Of a stretch of 28,582 nt of DNA, positions 1-9,011 are shown in pieces. Position numbers and translations under genes: made by a program. The notes beneath the pieces were generated by a model. That model was not told where the DNA came from. It ran no database searches and saw only the letters and a list, made by a program, of their open reading frames with translations. Numbering within the stretch: the first letter of the stretch is position 1; every line of letters starts with the position of its first letter. Source of the stretch: Desulfurococcales archaeon (GTDB lineage Archaea > Thermoproteota > Thermoprotei_A > Sulfolobales > NBVN01); NCBI GenBank assembly GCA_023255965.1, contig JAGDWE010000032.1:12654-41235 (forward strand). The letters run 5' to 3'.

Positions 1-45
1 TACGGGTTAAAAGCCCGCCGCTCTGCCTGGCTGAGCTACGGGCCC
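1..45 (-). tRNA. tRNA-Lys(TTT), partial: 5' part only
   Basis: Read on the minus strand, the sequence begins at position 45 with the acceptor 5' strand GGGCCCG, then TA, a D-arm starting GCTC, and an anticodon arm with stem GCGGG/CCCGT around the loop CTTTTAA. The loop places TTT at 34-36, so this is lysine. The window edge cuts the gene just after the anticodon stem, so the variable loop, T-arm and 3' acceptor strand (and any intron after position 37) cannot be seen. A TATA-like box about 30 bp upstream supports a real 5' end. Confidence 0.88.
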
Positions 46-70
46 TACACCAAATAACTATGACTGACTA

Positions 71-80
71 GATTTAAAAC
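71..80 (-). promoter_or_regulatory. TATA box of tRNA-Lys
   Basis: Minus-strand GTTTTAAATC is centred about 30 bp upstream of the tRNA-Lys 5' end, the spacing expected for an archaeal TATA box with a very short leader. Confidence 0.5.
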
Positions 81-119
81 ATTATCTAATATCGCAAGCG
101 TTATCGCACTATTGTAATT

Positions 120-152
120 GAAAGCCCCGCCCCTTAGGGCGTGGAGGAGGTC
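120..152 (+). repeat. TnpB-element-type terminal hairpin, solo copy
   Basis: A GC-rich segment containing CGCCC-CTTA-GGGCG, preceded by GAAAGCC and followed by GGAGGAGGTCA. It closely resembles the segments at 13163-13197 (same orientation) and 11858-11887 and 26291-26331 (opposite orientation). The copy at 11858 lies about 90 bp beyond the stop codon of a decayed tnpB on the same strand, so the family is probably the right end (omega-RNA scaffold end) of IS200/IS605-type TnpB elements. No tnpB fragment remains beside this copy. Confidence 0.55.
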
Positions 153-200
153 ATATGCCAGCAGAACATTCAATGATGCGATTCTCGATAATTCGATCAA

Positions 201-220
201 AAGTTTAAAAGATCTTAAAG
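201..220 (+). promoter_or_regulatory. probable promoter of the rpoH-rpoB operon
   Basis: AAGTTTAAAAG at 201-211 resembles the TATA boxes before rps12 and the Nramp-like gene. A second AT-rich box (ATCTTAAAG) follows at 212-220. Either would start transcription 24-35 nt before the rpoH ATG. The two cannot be ranked by eye. Confidence 0.4.
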
Positions 221-266
221 TATGTAATAGTTATGAATCTAATAAATGGCCGTGGGATGCATATAG

Positions 267-524
267 ATGAGTAGTAAGTCTTCAAAGAAGAAATTTAATA
301 TACTGGAACATGAGTTAGTACCTAAGCATGAGGTGTTGACGAAGGAGGAGGCGGTGGAGTTGATGAAAAGCCTGGGCATAGGTCCCGAACGCCTGCCATG
401 GATTAGGGCTTCCGACCCAGTTGTGAAGGCTTTAGGGGCTAAGCCAGGCGATATAATTAAGATCGTTAGAAAATCGCCTACCGCAGGCGAATCAGTCGCG
501 TATAGATTCGTAGTCAGCGGGTGA
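267..524 (+). CDS. rpoH: DNA-directed RNA polymerase subunit H (Rpb5 C-terminal homologue)
   Basis: 85 aa, the usual size of archaeal RpoH, which corresponds to the C-terminal assembly domain of eukaryotic Rpb5 and sits in the RNA polymerase jaw. The sequence shows the expected HELVPKH near residue 14, then LGIGPERLPWIRASDP and the C-terminal strand GDIIKIVRKS...GESVAYRFVV. It is the first gene of the operon; its TGA stop lies within the ribosome-binding region of rpoB. The ATG at 267 is chosen because an earlier ATG at 257 is out of frame and the family N-terminus fits. The extra basic stretch SSKSSKKK at the N-terminus is unremarkable. Confidence 0.95.
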   Translation: MSSKSSKKKFNILEHELVPKHEVLTKEEAVELMKSLGIGPERLPWIRASDPVVKALGAKPGDIIKIVRKSPTAGESVAYRFVVSG

Positions 525-529
525 ATATT

Positions 530-3500
530 ATGGGAGTTGATAGTTCGTATAAACTAACGCCTGAGGATCGATGGGCGTTAATGAAGGCATTTATAGATGA
601 GAAAGGATTAGTTAGACAGCACCTTGACTCCTTTAATGATTTTTTAGTTAATGGTATTAAGGAAATTATTAAGGAAAACAGCATAGTTACTACTTCGGAT
701 CCAAACGTCTATGTAGTCATTAAGGATGTTGAGATCGGGGAGCCTCAGTTCAAAGAAGTTGAGGGTACCGTAGTCGAAGTAACACCGATGATGTGTAGAA
801 TCAGGAATTTAACTTACTCAGCTCCGATCTACTTAATTATGGCTTTAGTTGAAAACGGAATTGAAGTCTCCGTTCAGAAAGTTTTCGTAGGCGAGCTACC
901 CATAATGATAAGATCGCTTAAAGATCCATTATCGCGTAAGAGTAAGGAAGAACTCATAGAGCTGGGTGAAGATTGGAGGGATCCTGGGGGCTACTTCATA
1001 ATTAACGGGTCTGAGAGGGTCATAGTAGCTCAGGAAGATTTAGCACCTAATAGGGTCTTCGTTGATTACGCCAAGGAAGGAACTAACATAACGCATACAG
1101 CTAAGGTCATATCTTCTGCAGCTGGTTATAGAGTCCCTGTGATACTTGATAGGTTAAAGGACGGAACGTTAGTAATTAATTTTCCACCAGTTGCAGGTAA
1201 GATCCCATTCGCAATAATGATGAGGGCCTTGGGGTTAGAGAGTGATAGGGATATAATGTTTGCGGTGTCCCTCGATCCAGACATTCAAAAGGAGTTAATA
1301 CCTTCAATAATTCATGCGTCTGAAGTAGCCACCATAGATGACGCGCTGGATTACATAGGCTCTAGGGTGGCTGTTGGCCAGGCTAGGGATGCAAGAATCG
1401 AAAGAGCTAAACAAATCATAGATACTTACTTTCTACGACATCTTGGTTCAAACCCCGAATCAAGGCTGAGAAAGGCGTTGTACTTAGGTTACATGGCTAA
1501 TAAACTATTAGAGTTAGCTTTAGGCAGGAGGCAGCCTGATGATAAGGATCATTATGCTAATAGAAGGCTTAGACTGGCGGGCGATTTAATTGCCCAATTA
1601 TTCAGGGTAGCCTTTAAGCAATTCCTTAAGGACTTTAAATATCAATTAGAGAGGGCTAGAGTTAAAGGGAGGAGGGTTAATTTAGCGGCCCTTGTTAGGC
1701 CAGATATAATAACTGAGAGATTAAGGCATGCGCTTGCTACTGGTAATTGGGTAGGAGGCAGAACTGGCGTAAGCCAAATAGTTGATAGGACTAATTGGCT
1801 ATCACTTCATAGTCATTTAAGGAGAGTTGTAGCTCCGTTGAGTAGGGGCCAACCTCATTTCGAGGCCCGGGACTTACATCCAACGCAGTGGGGTAGGATG
1901 TGCCCATTCGAAACGCCTGAAGGACCTAACTGCGGTCTAGTGAAGAATTTAGCCCTGACCTCATATATATCCGTTGGCTTAGATGAACGTGAGGTTGAGA
2001 AATTACTTTATAGCTTGGGTGTCATTCCAATAACTAAAGCATACGAGTCTGTGAGGAATTCGGATGAGACGCACCATGAAACATTAAGATGGGCTAAGGT
2101 ACTCTTAAACGGGACTCCTATTGGTTATTATCCGTCAGAGAACGCTGAGCCGCTAGTTAATGAGATTAGAAGGAGAAGGAGGGCAGGACTGCTACATCAT
2201 GAAATAAATGTCGCATATAAACGTAGTGAATATATAAATGAAGTATATGTTAACTGTGATGCAGGTAGGGTTAGAAGACCTTTAATAGTTGTTGAGGAGG
2301 GACGCACGAAGATTGAAGCAGAAGTCATTAGCAAGGTCGTTAATGGCAAATATACCTTCTCGGATTTAGTTAAATTAGGGTATATAGAGTACTTGGATGC
2401 TGAAGAGGAAGGCGATGCCTATATTGCATTAAATCCCGAAGATCTAACACCAGAGCACACACATCTTGAGCTATGGCCGCCGGCGATGCTAGGTATAGCA
2501 GCCGCTACCATACCATATGCTGAGCATAATCAATCACCAAGGAACTCGTATCAATCAGCAATGGCTAAGCAGGCACTCGGCGTTTACGCAAATAATTTCC
2601 AGCTAAGGTTTGATAGCAGGGGTCATTTCCTTCATTATCCGCAGAAACCATTGGTTCAGACAAAGTTCCTTGATATCATAGGATATAATGAAAGGCCATG
2701 TGGCCAGAACTTTATAGTCGCCATTTTATCATACACGGGCTATAATATGGAGGACGCAGTAATAGTTAATAAATCATCCGTTGAGAGGGGATTAGCTAGA
2801 TCCACGTTCTTTAGGGAGTACTCAACTGAGGAAGCGAAATACCTAGGCGGCCAGGAGGATCGCATTGAAATTCCTGACCCTAATGTCAGGGGTTACAGGG
2901 GCAGGGATAATTACTCATTACTAGAGCCCGACGGTATTATATCACCTGAAGTAGAGGTACGAGGTGGTCAGGTGCTTGTAGGTAAGACGTCACCGCCTAG
3001 GTTCCTTGAGGAATATAAGGAATTCGGGATAGCCGGCGGCTCTAGAAGGGATACGTCGCTTACTTTAAGACATGGCGAGAAGGGCATAGTTGATTCTGTA
3101 GTAATTACTGTAAGCGGTGAGGGGAACAAATTAATTAGGGTTAGGGTTCGTGATTTAAGGATACCTGAAATAGGTGATAAATTCGCTTCTAGGCATGGAC
3201 AGAAAGGCGTTATAGGACTTTTAGTACCTCAGTATGATATGCCGTATACCCCTGAAGGAATAACACCAGACTTAATAATTAATCCACACGCGCTTCCATC
3301 AAGGATGACTATAGGGCAGTTGATGGAGACAATAGCAGGTAAAGTAGCAGCCTTGACCGGGAGATTAGTTGATGGCACCCCCTTCTATGGTGAGGATATC
3401 GAGGAATTAAGTAGGAGGTTGAAGATCTATGGATACCCGATGGATGGGAGCGAACCTATGTATGATGGTAGAACCGGCGAACTGATTCAAACACCTATAT

Positions 3501-3928
3501 TTATTGGTATAGTCTATTACCAGAGACTGCACCATATGGTCGCCGATAAAATACATGCTAGGGCGAGAGGGCCTATTCAGATACTTACTCGACAGCCTAC
3601 AGAAGGTAGGGCTAGGGAAGGAGGTCTGAGGTTTGGCGAGATGGAGAGGGACTGCCTCATAGGGCATGGCGCTTCAGCATTACTTAAGGAGAGATTAAAT
3701 GAGAGTTCAGATAGGACTGTTATATACGTCTGCGAGGAATGTGGGTTAATAGGTTGGTATGATAGAAGGAAAGGTAGATACGTATGCCCTATCCATGGTG
3801 AGAAAGGTAAGCTATATGCGGTATCAGTTTCATATGCATTTAAACTACTACTCCAGGAGTTAATGAGTATGTTAATCTATCCTAAACTAATTCTAGGAGA
3901 TAGGTATGAGGTGAGTTTACGTGAGTGA
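530..3928 (+). CDS. rpoB: DNA-directed RNA polymerase subunit B (beta-like, unsplit)
   Basis: 1132 aa from the ATG at 530 (1135 aa from a GTG at 521, which overlaps the rpoH stop). The ATG is preferred because GGGTGA at 519-524 sits 5 nt upstream as a Shine-Dalgarno. This is the second-largest polymerase subunit, forming half of the catalytic cleft. Landmarks are the N-terminal lobe with GGYFIINGSERVIVAQE, the fork region HPTQWGRMCPFETPEGPNCG, GYNMEDA at about residue 737, and KFASRHGQKG at about 884 (active-site lysines). A C-terminal zinc site reads CEEC...CPIH, so the fourth ligand would be His or a neighbouring residue. It is a single unsplit gene, as usual in Crenarchaeota, unlike the B'/B'' split of many euryarchaea. 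It overlaps rpoA1 by 8 nt. Confidence 0.97.
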   Translation: MGVDSSYKLTPEDRWALMKAFIDEKGLVRQHLDSFNDFLVNGIKEIIKENSIVTTSDPNVYVVIKDVEIGEPQFKEVEGTVVEVTPMMCRIRNLTYSAPIYLIMALVENGIEVSVQKVFVGELPIMIRSLKDPLSRKSKEELIELGEDWRDPGGYFIINGSERVIVAQEDLAPNRVFVDYAKEGTNITHTAKVISSAAGYRVPVILDRLKDGTLVINFPPVAGKIPFAIMMRALGLESDRDIMFAVSLDPDIQKELIPSIIHASEVATIDDALDYIGSRVAVGQARDARIERAKQIIDTYFLRHLGSNPESRLRKALYLGYMANKLLELALGRRQPDDKDHYANRRLRLAGDLIAQLFRVAFKQFLKDFKYQLERARVKGRRVNLAALVRPDIITERLRHALATGNWVGGRTGVSQIVDRTNWLSLHSHLRRVVAPLSRGQPHFEARDLHPTQWGRMCPFETPEGPNCGLVKNLALTSYISVGLDEREVEKLLYSLGVIPITKAYESVRNSDETHHETLRWAKVLLNGTPIGYYPSENAEPLVNEIRRRRRAGLLHHEINVAYKRSEYINEVYVNCDAGRVRRPLIVVEEGRTKIEAEVISKVVNGKYTFSDLVKLGYIEYLDAEEEGDAYIALNPEDLTPEHTHLELWPPAMLGIAAATIPYAEHNQSPRNSYQSAMAKQALGVYANNFQLRFDSRGHFLHYPQKPLVQTKFLDIIGYNERPCGQNFIVAILSYTGYNMEDAVIVNKSSVERGLARSTFFREYSTEEAKYLGGQEDRIEIPDPNVRGYRGRDNYSLLEPDGIISPEVEVRGGQVLVGKTSPPRFLEEYKEFGIAGGSRRDTSLTLRHGEKGIVDSVVITVSGEGNKLIRVRVRDLRIPEIGDKFASRHGQKGVIGLLVPQYDMPYTPEGITPDLIINPHALPSRMTIGQLMETIAGKVAALTGRLVDGTPFYGEDIEELSRRLKIYGYPMDGSEPMYDGRTGELIQTPIFIGIVYYQRLHHMVADKIHARARGPIQILTRQPTEGRAREGGLRFGEMERDCLIGHGASALLKERLNESSDRTVIYVCEECGLIGWYDRRKGRYVCPIHGEKGKLYAVSVSYAFKLLLQELMSMLIYPKLILGDRYEVSLRE

Positions 3929-6566
3929 GGAGAAGATTATTAAGGCGATAAAATTCGGCATATTATCGCCTGAATTAATTAGGAAGATGTCAGTAACAGC
4001 AGTCGTCACACCGGATGTTTACGATGAGGATGGATTACCAGTTGAAGGAGGTGTCATGGACCCGAGATTAGGCGTCATAGAACCAGGTCAGAAGTGTTCT
4101 ACATGTGGAAATACTATAGCGTCATGTCCCGGCCACTTCGGTCATTTAGAGCTTGTGAGGCCGGTAATTCATGTGGGATTCGTTAGGTACATATATGATG
4201 TCCTAAGAGCTACGTGTAGGCGTTGTGGTAGGTTAAAATTACCTGAGGACGAATTAAATAAGTACTTGGATCTACTTAAGAGGTTGGAGGGTAGATGGCC
4301 TTTACTAGCTAGAGGTCTAACGGATTACGTTAAAAGGAAAGCTATGAAGGTCGTGGAGTGCCCGCACTGCGGTAGTAGGCAATTTAAGATAAAGTTAGAG
4401 AAGCCGACAACATTTATTGAGGAGGGACCTGAAGGACCGAGGAGGCTTTGGCCGACGGATGTTAGAAGTAGGTTAGAGAGAGTGCCAAATACCGACTTAA
4501 GGTTGCTTGGACATGATCCTGAGCTGTCGAGACCTGAGTGGGCAGTACTGACAGTCCTTCCTATACCTGCAATATCTGTTAGACCGTCAATACTTCTAGA
4601 GACCGGGGTTAGATCTGAGGACGACTTAACCCATAAGTTAGTTGATATCATCAGAACCAATGAGAGGTTAAGGGAAAGCATAAATGCTGGAGCTCCTGAA
4701 GTAATTATAGAGGATCTATGGGATCTACTTCAATACCATATAACAACATACTTTGATAATGAAGCGCCAGGGGTTCCACCGGCTAAGCATAGGTCCGGAA
4801 GGGCTTTAAGAACCCTTGCACAGCGGCTTAAGGGCAAGGAAGGCAGATTCAGGGGCAATCTATCAGGTAAAAGGGTGGACTTCTCGGCAAGGACCGTGAT
4901 AAGCCCAGATCCGAACTTAAGTATAAATGAGGTCGGAGTGCCTGAGGAAATAGCTAAGATCTTAACAGTCCCAGAACGTGTTACTCCATGGAATATAGAT
5001 GTTATAAGGAGATACGTTTTAAATGGTCCCTACAAACACCCAGGAGCGAACTACGTCATAGATCCCACCGGCAGGAGGATTGATTTAAGGTATATCAGGG
5101 ACTTAAAGGCTATCGCAGAAAGCTTAAAACCTGGTTATGTAGTTGAAAGACATCTAGTAGATGGTGATATAGTTTTATTTAACAGGCAGCCGTCGCTGCA
5201 TAGAATGTCCATAATGGCACATGTGGTTAGGGTTTTACCAGGGAAGACTTTTAGATTGCACTTAGCTGTGTGTCCACCTTACAATGCAGATTTTGATGGC
5301 GATGAAATGAATTTACATGTACCGCAGAGTGAGGAGGCTAGGGCTGAAGCTAGGGTGCTACTGCTTGTCCAGGAGCATATACTATCACCTAGGTATGGCG
5401 GTCCAATTATCGGGGGCATTCAAGACTATATAAGCGGTGCTTATCTTCTATCCTCTAAGACGACGCTTCTTAGTAAGGAGCAGGTTTCAGATCTAATAGC
5501 AAGCTCAGGCTATAGGGGATCAATACCTGAGCCAGCTGTGCTTTCACCAAAGGTTTTATGGAGTGGTAAACAAATAATAAGCCTGCTACTACCGCAAGAC
5601 TTTAACTTTAGGGGCAAGGCAAACATTTCGGCTGGGCCCCTTAAATGTGATGATGAGGAATGTCTATGGGACTCTTATGTAGTTATAAAGAGAGGCAAGC
5701 TCCTGCTTGGAGTATTAGATAAGAAGACATTAGGTGCTCAACAACCCGAAAACATACTGCATTGGATTGCTAAGGAGTACGGCAATAGCTTTTGTAGGGA
5801 GTTTATGGACGGGATATTTAAGTTATCCCTAAGATACATAGAGATGCGCGGCTTTACTATGATGCTTACGGACGTCCTTCTTCCTAATACAGCTATTAAG
5901 GAGATAAATGAATTACTCGACAATGCTAAGAAGAAGGTATTTGAGTTGATTGAAATGTATAGACGTGGTGAGTTAGAGCCTGTTCCTGGAAGAACCTTGG
6001 AGGAGTCGCTGGAAATTAAAATCATGGAGGTATTAGCTGACGTCAGAGACGAGGCCGGAGAAATAGCGGCTAAGTATTTAGATCCATTCAATAATGTATT
6101 CATAATGGCTAGGACGGGCGCTAGGGGCAATATTCTAAATATAACTCAAATGGCTGCAATACTAGGACAGCAGTCGGTTAGAGGTGAGAGAATTAGAAGG
6201 GGATACGACCACAGAACATTACCTCACTTTAAACCAGGGGACATAGGCCCTGAGGCAAGAGGCTTTGTTAGGAGTTCATTTGTTAGTGGTTTATCCCCTA
6301 TTGAGATGTTCTTCCATGCTGCTGGAGGCCGTGAGGGCTTAGTAGATACCGCCGTTAGAACATCGCAGAGCGGTTATATGCAGAGAAGGTTAATAAATGC
6401 GTTGCAGGATCTTAGGGTGAATTACGACTTAACTGTTAGGACGCCAGATAATGAGGTAGTTCAGTTAATATATGGTGAGGACGGCGTGGATCCTGCTAGG
6501 TCGTCGTATGGGAAGGCAGTTAATGTAGACAGAATCATTGAGAGGGTTGTTGGGTGGAGGTTATGA
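3921..6566 (+). CDS. rpoA1: DNA-directed RNA polymerase subunit A' (N-terminal part of beta'-like subunit)
   Basis: 881 aa, the normal archaeal A' length. It carries the catalytic magnesium loop NADFDGDEMNLHVP, with the three Asp at residues 457, 459 and 461. The N-terminal zinc site is CSTCGNTIASCPGHFGH, and a second CxxC pair follows (CRRCG...CPHCG, residues ~93-150). The cleft segment SGKRVDFSARTVISPDPNL is present, and the bridge helix appears as GGREGLVDTAVRTSQSGY near the end. The start is GTG at 3921, with GAGGTGA 7 nt upstream inside the rpoB 3' end. The protein stops after the bridge helix; the rest of the beta'-like subunit is encoded by rpoA2, which begins within this stop codon. 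Confidence 0.97.
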   Translation: MSEEKIIKAIKFGILSPELIRKMSVTAVVTPDVYDEDGLPVEGGVMDPRLGVIEPGQKCSTCGNTIASCPGHFGHLELVRPVIHVGFVRYIYDVLRATCRRCGRLKLPEDELNKYLDLLKRLEGRWPLLARGLTDYVKRKAMKVVECPHCGSRQFKIKLEKPTTFIEEGPEGPRRLWPTDVRSRLERVPNTDLRLLGHDPELSRPEWAVLTVLPIPAISVRPSILLETGVRSEDDLTHKLVDIIRTNERLRESINAGAPEVIIEDLWDLLQYHITTYFDNEAPGVPPAKHRSGRALRTLAQRLKGKEGRFRGNLSGKRVDFSARTVISPDPNLSINEVGVPEEIAKILTVPERVTPWNIDVIRRYVLNGPYKHPGANYVIDPTGRRIDLRYIRDLKAIAESLKPGYVVERHLVDGDIVLFNRQPSLHRMSIMAHVVRVLPGKTFRLHLAVCPPYNADFDGDEMNLHVPQSEEARAEARVLLLVQEHILSPRYGGPIIGGIQDYISGAYLLSSKTTLLSKEQVSDLIASSGYRGSIPEPAVLSPKVLWSGKQIISLLLPQDFNFRGKANISAGPLKCDDEECLWDSYVVIKRGKLLLGVLDKKTLGAQQPENILHWIAKEYGNSFCREFMDGIFKLSLRYIEMRGFTMMLTDVLLPNTAIKEINELLDNAKKKVFELIEMYRRGELEPVPGRTLEESLEIKIMEVLADVRDEAGEIAAKYLDPFNNVFIMARTGARGNILNITQMAAILGQQSVRGERIRRGYDHRTLPHFKPGDIGPEARGFVRSSFVSGLSPIEMFFHAAGGREGLVDTAVRTSQSGYMQRRLINALQDLRVNYDLTVRTPDNEVVQLIYGEDGVDPARSSYGKAVNVDRIIERVVGWRL

Positions 6567-7753
6567 GCGACTTTATTAGCGCTAAGAAATTAGATGAGTT
6601 GCTGGATAGCGCTAGGTCATTACTGCCAGTTGGTGTATTTAACGAGTTACGTGAGAGGTTAACCAGACTTCAGTTAACTGAAGATGAGGCTCGTAGGATA
6701 ATTGATCTAGCCATTAAAGAGTACCTAGGGTCGCTGATAGAGCCAGGTGAGGCTGTAGGTACAGTTACTGCACAGTCTGTAGGGGAACCAGGAACTCAGA
6801 TGACTTTAAGGACGTTCCACTATGCTGGTGTAAGGGAGTTAAACGTTACGTTGGGCTTACCCAGACTTATAGAACTCGTGGACGCTAGGAAGATGCCTGA
6901 AACACCAATCATGGTCATTCACCTTGATGAAGATCATAGGTATGATAGGGTGAAGGCCTTAAAGGTTGCTAGGAGTATAGAAACAACCAAGTTGGAGAAC
7001 ATCATAAGCAAAATAGATATCGACTTAGCGACCTCAACGATAATCATCGATTTAGACCCTGAAATGCTTGAAGATAAAGGTCTAACTAGGGAGGACGTCA
7101 TAAAGGCATTAAGTAAGGTTAAAGCACTAAGCGGTAGAGTAAGTACGGATGATGCCGATGTTAATAGGATATATGTTGAGATACCAGTTAATTACGACTT
7201 CATCAAGATTCAGAAGCTACGTGATAGGTTATTAAAGCTTAAGTTGAAAGGTATTAAGGGTATCAACAGGGTCATAGTTCAGAGGAGAGGTGATGAGTAC
7301 GTGTTAATAACGGATGGCACCAACTTAGAGGCCGTATTAAGGGTCGAGGGTGTAGACCCTCGGAGGGTCTTCACTAATAGCATCTATGAGGTGGAGAACG
7401 TATTAGGTATTGAGGCGGCTAGGCAAGCACTCATTAATGAAATACGCAACGTCCTTGAGGAACAAGGGCTTGATGTAGATGTAAGGCATGTGATGTTGAT
7501 AGCCGATATGATGACGATGACAGGCGTCGTCAGACAAATTGGTAGGCATGGAATAGCGGGTGAGAAAGCAAGCGTTCTTGCTAGGGCGTCGTTTGAGGTA
7601 ACTGTTAAGTATCTATTTGACGCAGCAGCTAGGGGTGAAGTAGATGAGCTTAGGGGTGTTGCTGAGAACGTAATCATAGGTCAGATAGCACCTATAGGAA
7701 CTAATTTAGTTAGATTAATTATGAATCCTACAATTGCTAAGCGGAGTGAATGA
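6563..7753 (+). CDS. rpoA2: DNA-directed RNA polymerase subunit A'' (C-terminal part of beta'-like subunit)
   Basis: 396 aa from ATG 6563, which forms an ATGA overlap with the rpoA1 stop; a GTG at 6554 would add 3 residues. The trigger-loop and jaw region is clear: EPGEAVGTVTAQSVGEPGTQ (residues ~57-76), then MTLRTFHYAGV, and near the end MMTMTGVVRQIGRHGIAGEK with SVLARASFEVTVKYLFDAA. The middle part (residues ~110-260) is the variable insert typical of A''. It completes the large catalytic subunit with A'. Translational coupling on both sides (ATGA overlaps with rpoA1 and rpl30e) should keep stoichiometry. Confidence 0.96.
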   Translation: MSDFISAKKLDELLDSARSLLPVGVFNELRERLTRLQLTEDEARRIIDLAIKEYLGSLIEPGEAVGTVTAQSVGEPGTQMTLRTFHYAGVRELNVTLGLPRLIELVDARKMPETPIMVIHLDEDHRYDRVKALKVARSIETTKLENIISKIDIDLATSTIIIDLDPEMLEDKGLTREDVIKALSKVKALSGRVSTDDADVNRIYVEIPVNYDFIKIQKLRDRLLKLKLKGIKGINRVIVQRRGDEYVLITDGTNLEAVLRVEGVDPRRVFTNSIYEVENVLGIEAARQALINEIRNVLEEQGLDVDVRHVMLIADMMTMTGVVRQIGRHGIAGEKASVLARASFEVTVKYLFDAAARGEVDELRGVAENVIIGQIAPIGTNLVRLIMNPTIAKRSE

Positions 7754-8082
7754 TCGAGATGTCCTCAACGGTCTTAGAATTGGAAAATGAAATTAAAAGT
7801 TTAGTTAAATCAGGTAAGGTTATATTAGGTCTCAGGAAATCCTTAAAGGCCATTAAGTTAGGCAAAGCTAGGGCGGTGATGGTGGCGAGCAAGATTCCGA
7901 AGGAGTTAGATGATGATATACGCTACTACGCTAAATTAGGTAATATTCCAGTGATAACCTACCCGAAAACTAGTGTCGACTTAGGTCTAGTTTGCGGCAA
8001 GCCGTTCCCAGTATCAGTCATAGCTATAACTGATTTAAGTGGCTCGAAATTAATTGACATACTTCAGCAGGGCGGTAGCTGA
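7750..8082 (+). CDS. rpl30e: Large-subunit ribosomal protein L30e
   Basis: 110 aa, right for archaeal L30e, a small alpha-beta-alpha RNA-binding protein of the L7Ae/L30e superfamily. Visible features are the helix ELENEIKSLVKSGKVILGLR, the strand AVMVASKIPKELDDDI, and IPVITYPKTSVDLGLVCGKP, the typical conserved block before the last helix. It starts at ATG 7750 overlapping the rpoA2 stop. A second ATG four codons in (MSSTV) is possible but the overlap favours the first. Its position between rpoA2 and nusA is the standard archaeal order. Confidence 0.94.
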   Translation: MIEMSSTVLELENEIKSLVKSGKVILGLRKSLKAIKLGKARAVMVASKIPKELDDDIRYYAKLGNIPVITYPKTSVDLGLVCGKPFPVSVIAITDLSGSKLIDILQQGGS

Positions 8083-8513
8083 TGCCTGAAGTCAAGCTAA
8101 CATCGGAGGAGTTAAGATATATAGCATTACTTCAGGATCTAACTGGTGTTACAGTACATGACTGCATAGTTAGTGAGGAGAATAATACAGTAATATATAT
8201 AGTTGCCCCAGGCCAAGCTGGATTAGCTGTTGGTAAAGGCGGTGCTAATGTTAAGAGGTTATCTAAGATATTAGGGAAGAGGATTGAGGTGGTTGAATAT
8301 GCTGATGACCTTGAGGGCCTAGTTAGAAACCTATTCCTACCGGCTAGGGTCTTAAACACAAGGCTAGTATCAGTGAACGGTAAGAAGGTGCTGTATGTTA
8401 CCGTGGATCCAAAGGATAAGGGGATAGCCATAGGTAAGGATGGTCGAAACGTCGTCAAGGCTAGGTTGGTATTAAAGAGGTACTACGATATAGATGTGGT
8501 TAGCATTGTTTAA
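8082..8513 (+). CDS. nusA: Archaeal NusA-type transcription factor (two KH domains)
   Basis: 143 aa, the short archaeal NusA that lacks the bacterial N-terminal polymerase-binding and S1 domains. Two KH-like modules are visible, each with the glycine loop: VGKGGANVKRLSKILGKRIEVVEY (first) and IGKDGRNVVKARLVLKRYYDID (second). It is thought to bind RNA during transcription. ATG 8082 overlaps the rpl30e stop by one base (TGATG). It is the last gene of the tightly overlapped run; a 44-nt gap with its own TATA-like box follows before rps12. Confidence 0.94.
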   Translation: MPEVKLTSEELRYIALLQDLTGVTVHDCIVSEENNTVIYIVAPGQAGLAVGKGGANVKRLSKILGKRIEVVEYADDLEGLVRNLFLPARVLNTRLVSVNGKKVLYVTVDPKDKGIAIGKDGRNVVKARLVLKRYYDIDVVSIV

Positions 8514-8515
8514 TA

Positions 8516-8527
8516 AGTTTTTAAAGT
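8516..8527 (+). promoter_or_regulatory. TATA box of rps12
   Basis: AAGTTTTTAAAG directly after the nusA stop, about 37 bp before the rps12 GTG. This predicts a transcript with a ~10-nt leader, so rps12-rps7 can be transcribed separately from the upstream polymerase operon. Confidence 0.5.
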
Positions 8528-8557
8528 ACGGATATAGATCCATAGGGGATAGTTAGA

Positions 8558-9001
8558 GTGCCTGGTAAGAAAGCACCAAACGGCTTGTATGCAGCTAGGA
8601 AGTTAGCGTTAAAGAGGCTTAAGTTTAGATGGAGTCAAAGGGAGTTTAGGGTGAGGATGATGAGAATTAAGGAGAAATACGACCCACTAGAGGGCGCGCC
8701 CATGGCTAGGGGCATAGTGCTGGAGAAAGTCGGTGTTGAATCAAGGCAACCCAATTCAGCCCTTAGGAAGTGTGTTAGGGTTCAATTAGTTAAGAACGGT
8801 AAGGTGGTAACAGCGTTCGTGCCTTACGATGGTGGTATAACATTCATAGATGAGCATGATGAGGTATTAATAGTGGGCATTGGGGGAACTAGGGGTAAAT
8901 CCATGGGGGACCTACCCGGCGTTAGGTATAAGGTCGTAGCTGTTAACGGTGTAGCACTAACTGAGTTACTTAAGGGTAAGAAGCAAAAGCCTGTAAGGTA
9001 G
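8558..9001 (+). CDS. rps12: Small-subunit ribosomal protein S12
   Basis: 147 aa, matching archaeal S12 (eukaryotic uS12/S23). It sits at the decoding centre and influences accuracy. The conserved loop is present as ESRQPNSALRKCVRVQL (residues ~67-83), followed by VTAFVPYDGG and the second loop GDLPGVRYKVV. The start is GTG at 8558 (MPGKKAPNGLYAARKL); the family normally begins with this basic segment, and no in-frame earlier start lies after the TATA box. rps7 follows 10 nt downstream. Confidence 0.95.
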   Translation: MPGKKAPNGLYAARKLALKRLKFRWSQREFRVRMMRIKEKYDPLEGAPMARGIVLEKVGVESRQPNSALRKCVRVQLVKNGKVVTAFVPYDGGITFIDEHDEVLIVGIGGTRGKSMGDLPGVRYKVVAVNGVALTELLKGKKQKPVR

Positions 9002-9011
9002 GTTACACATC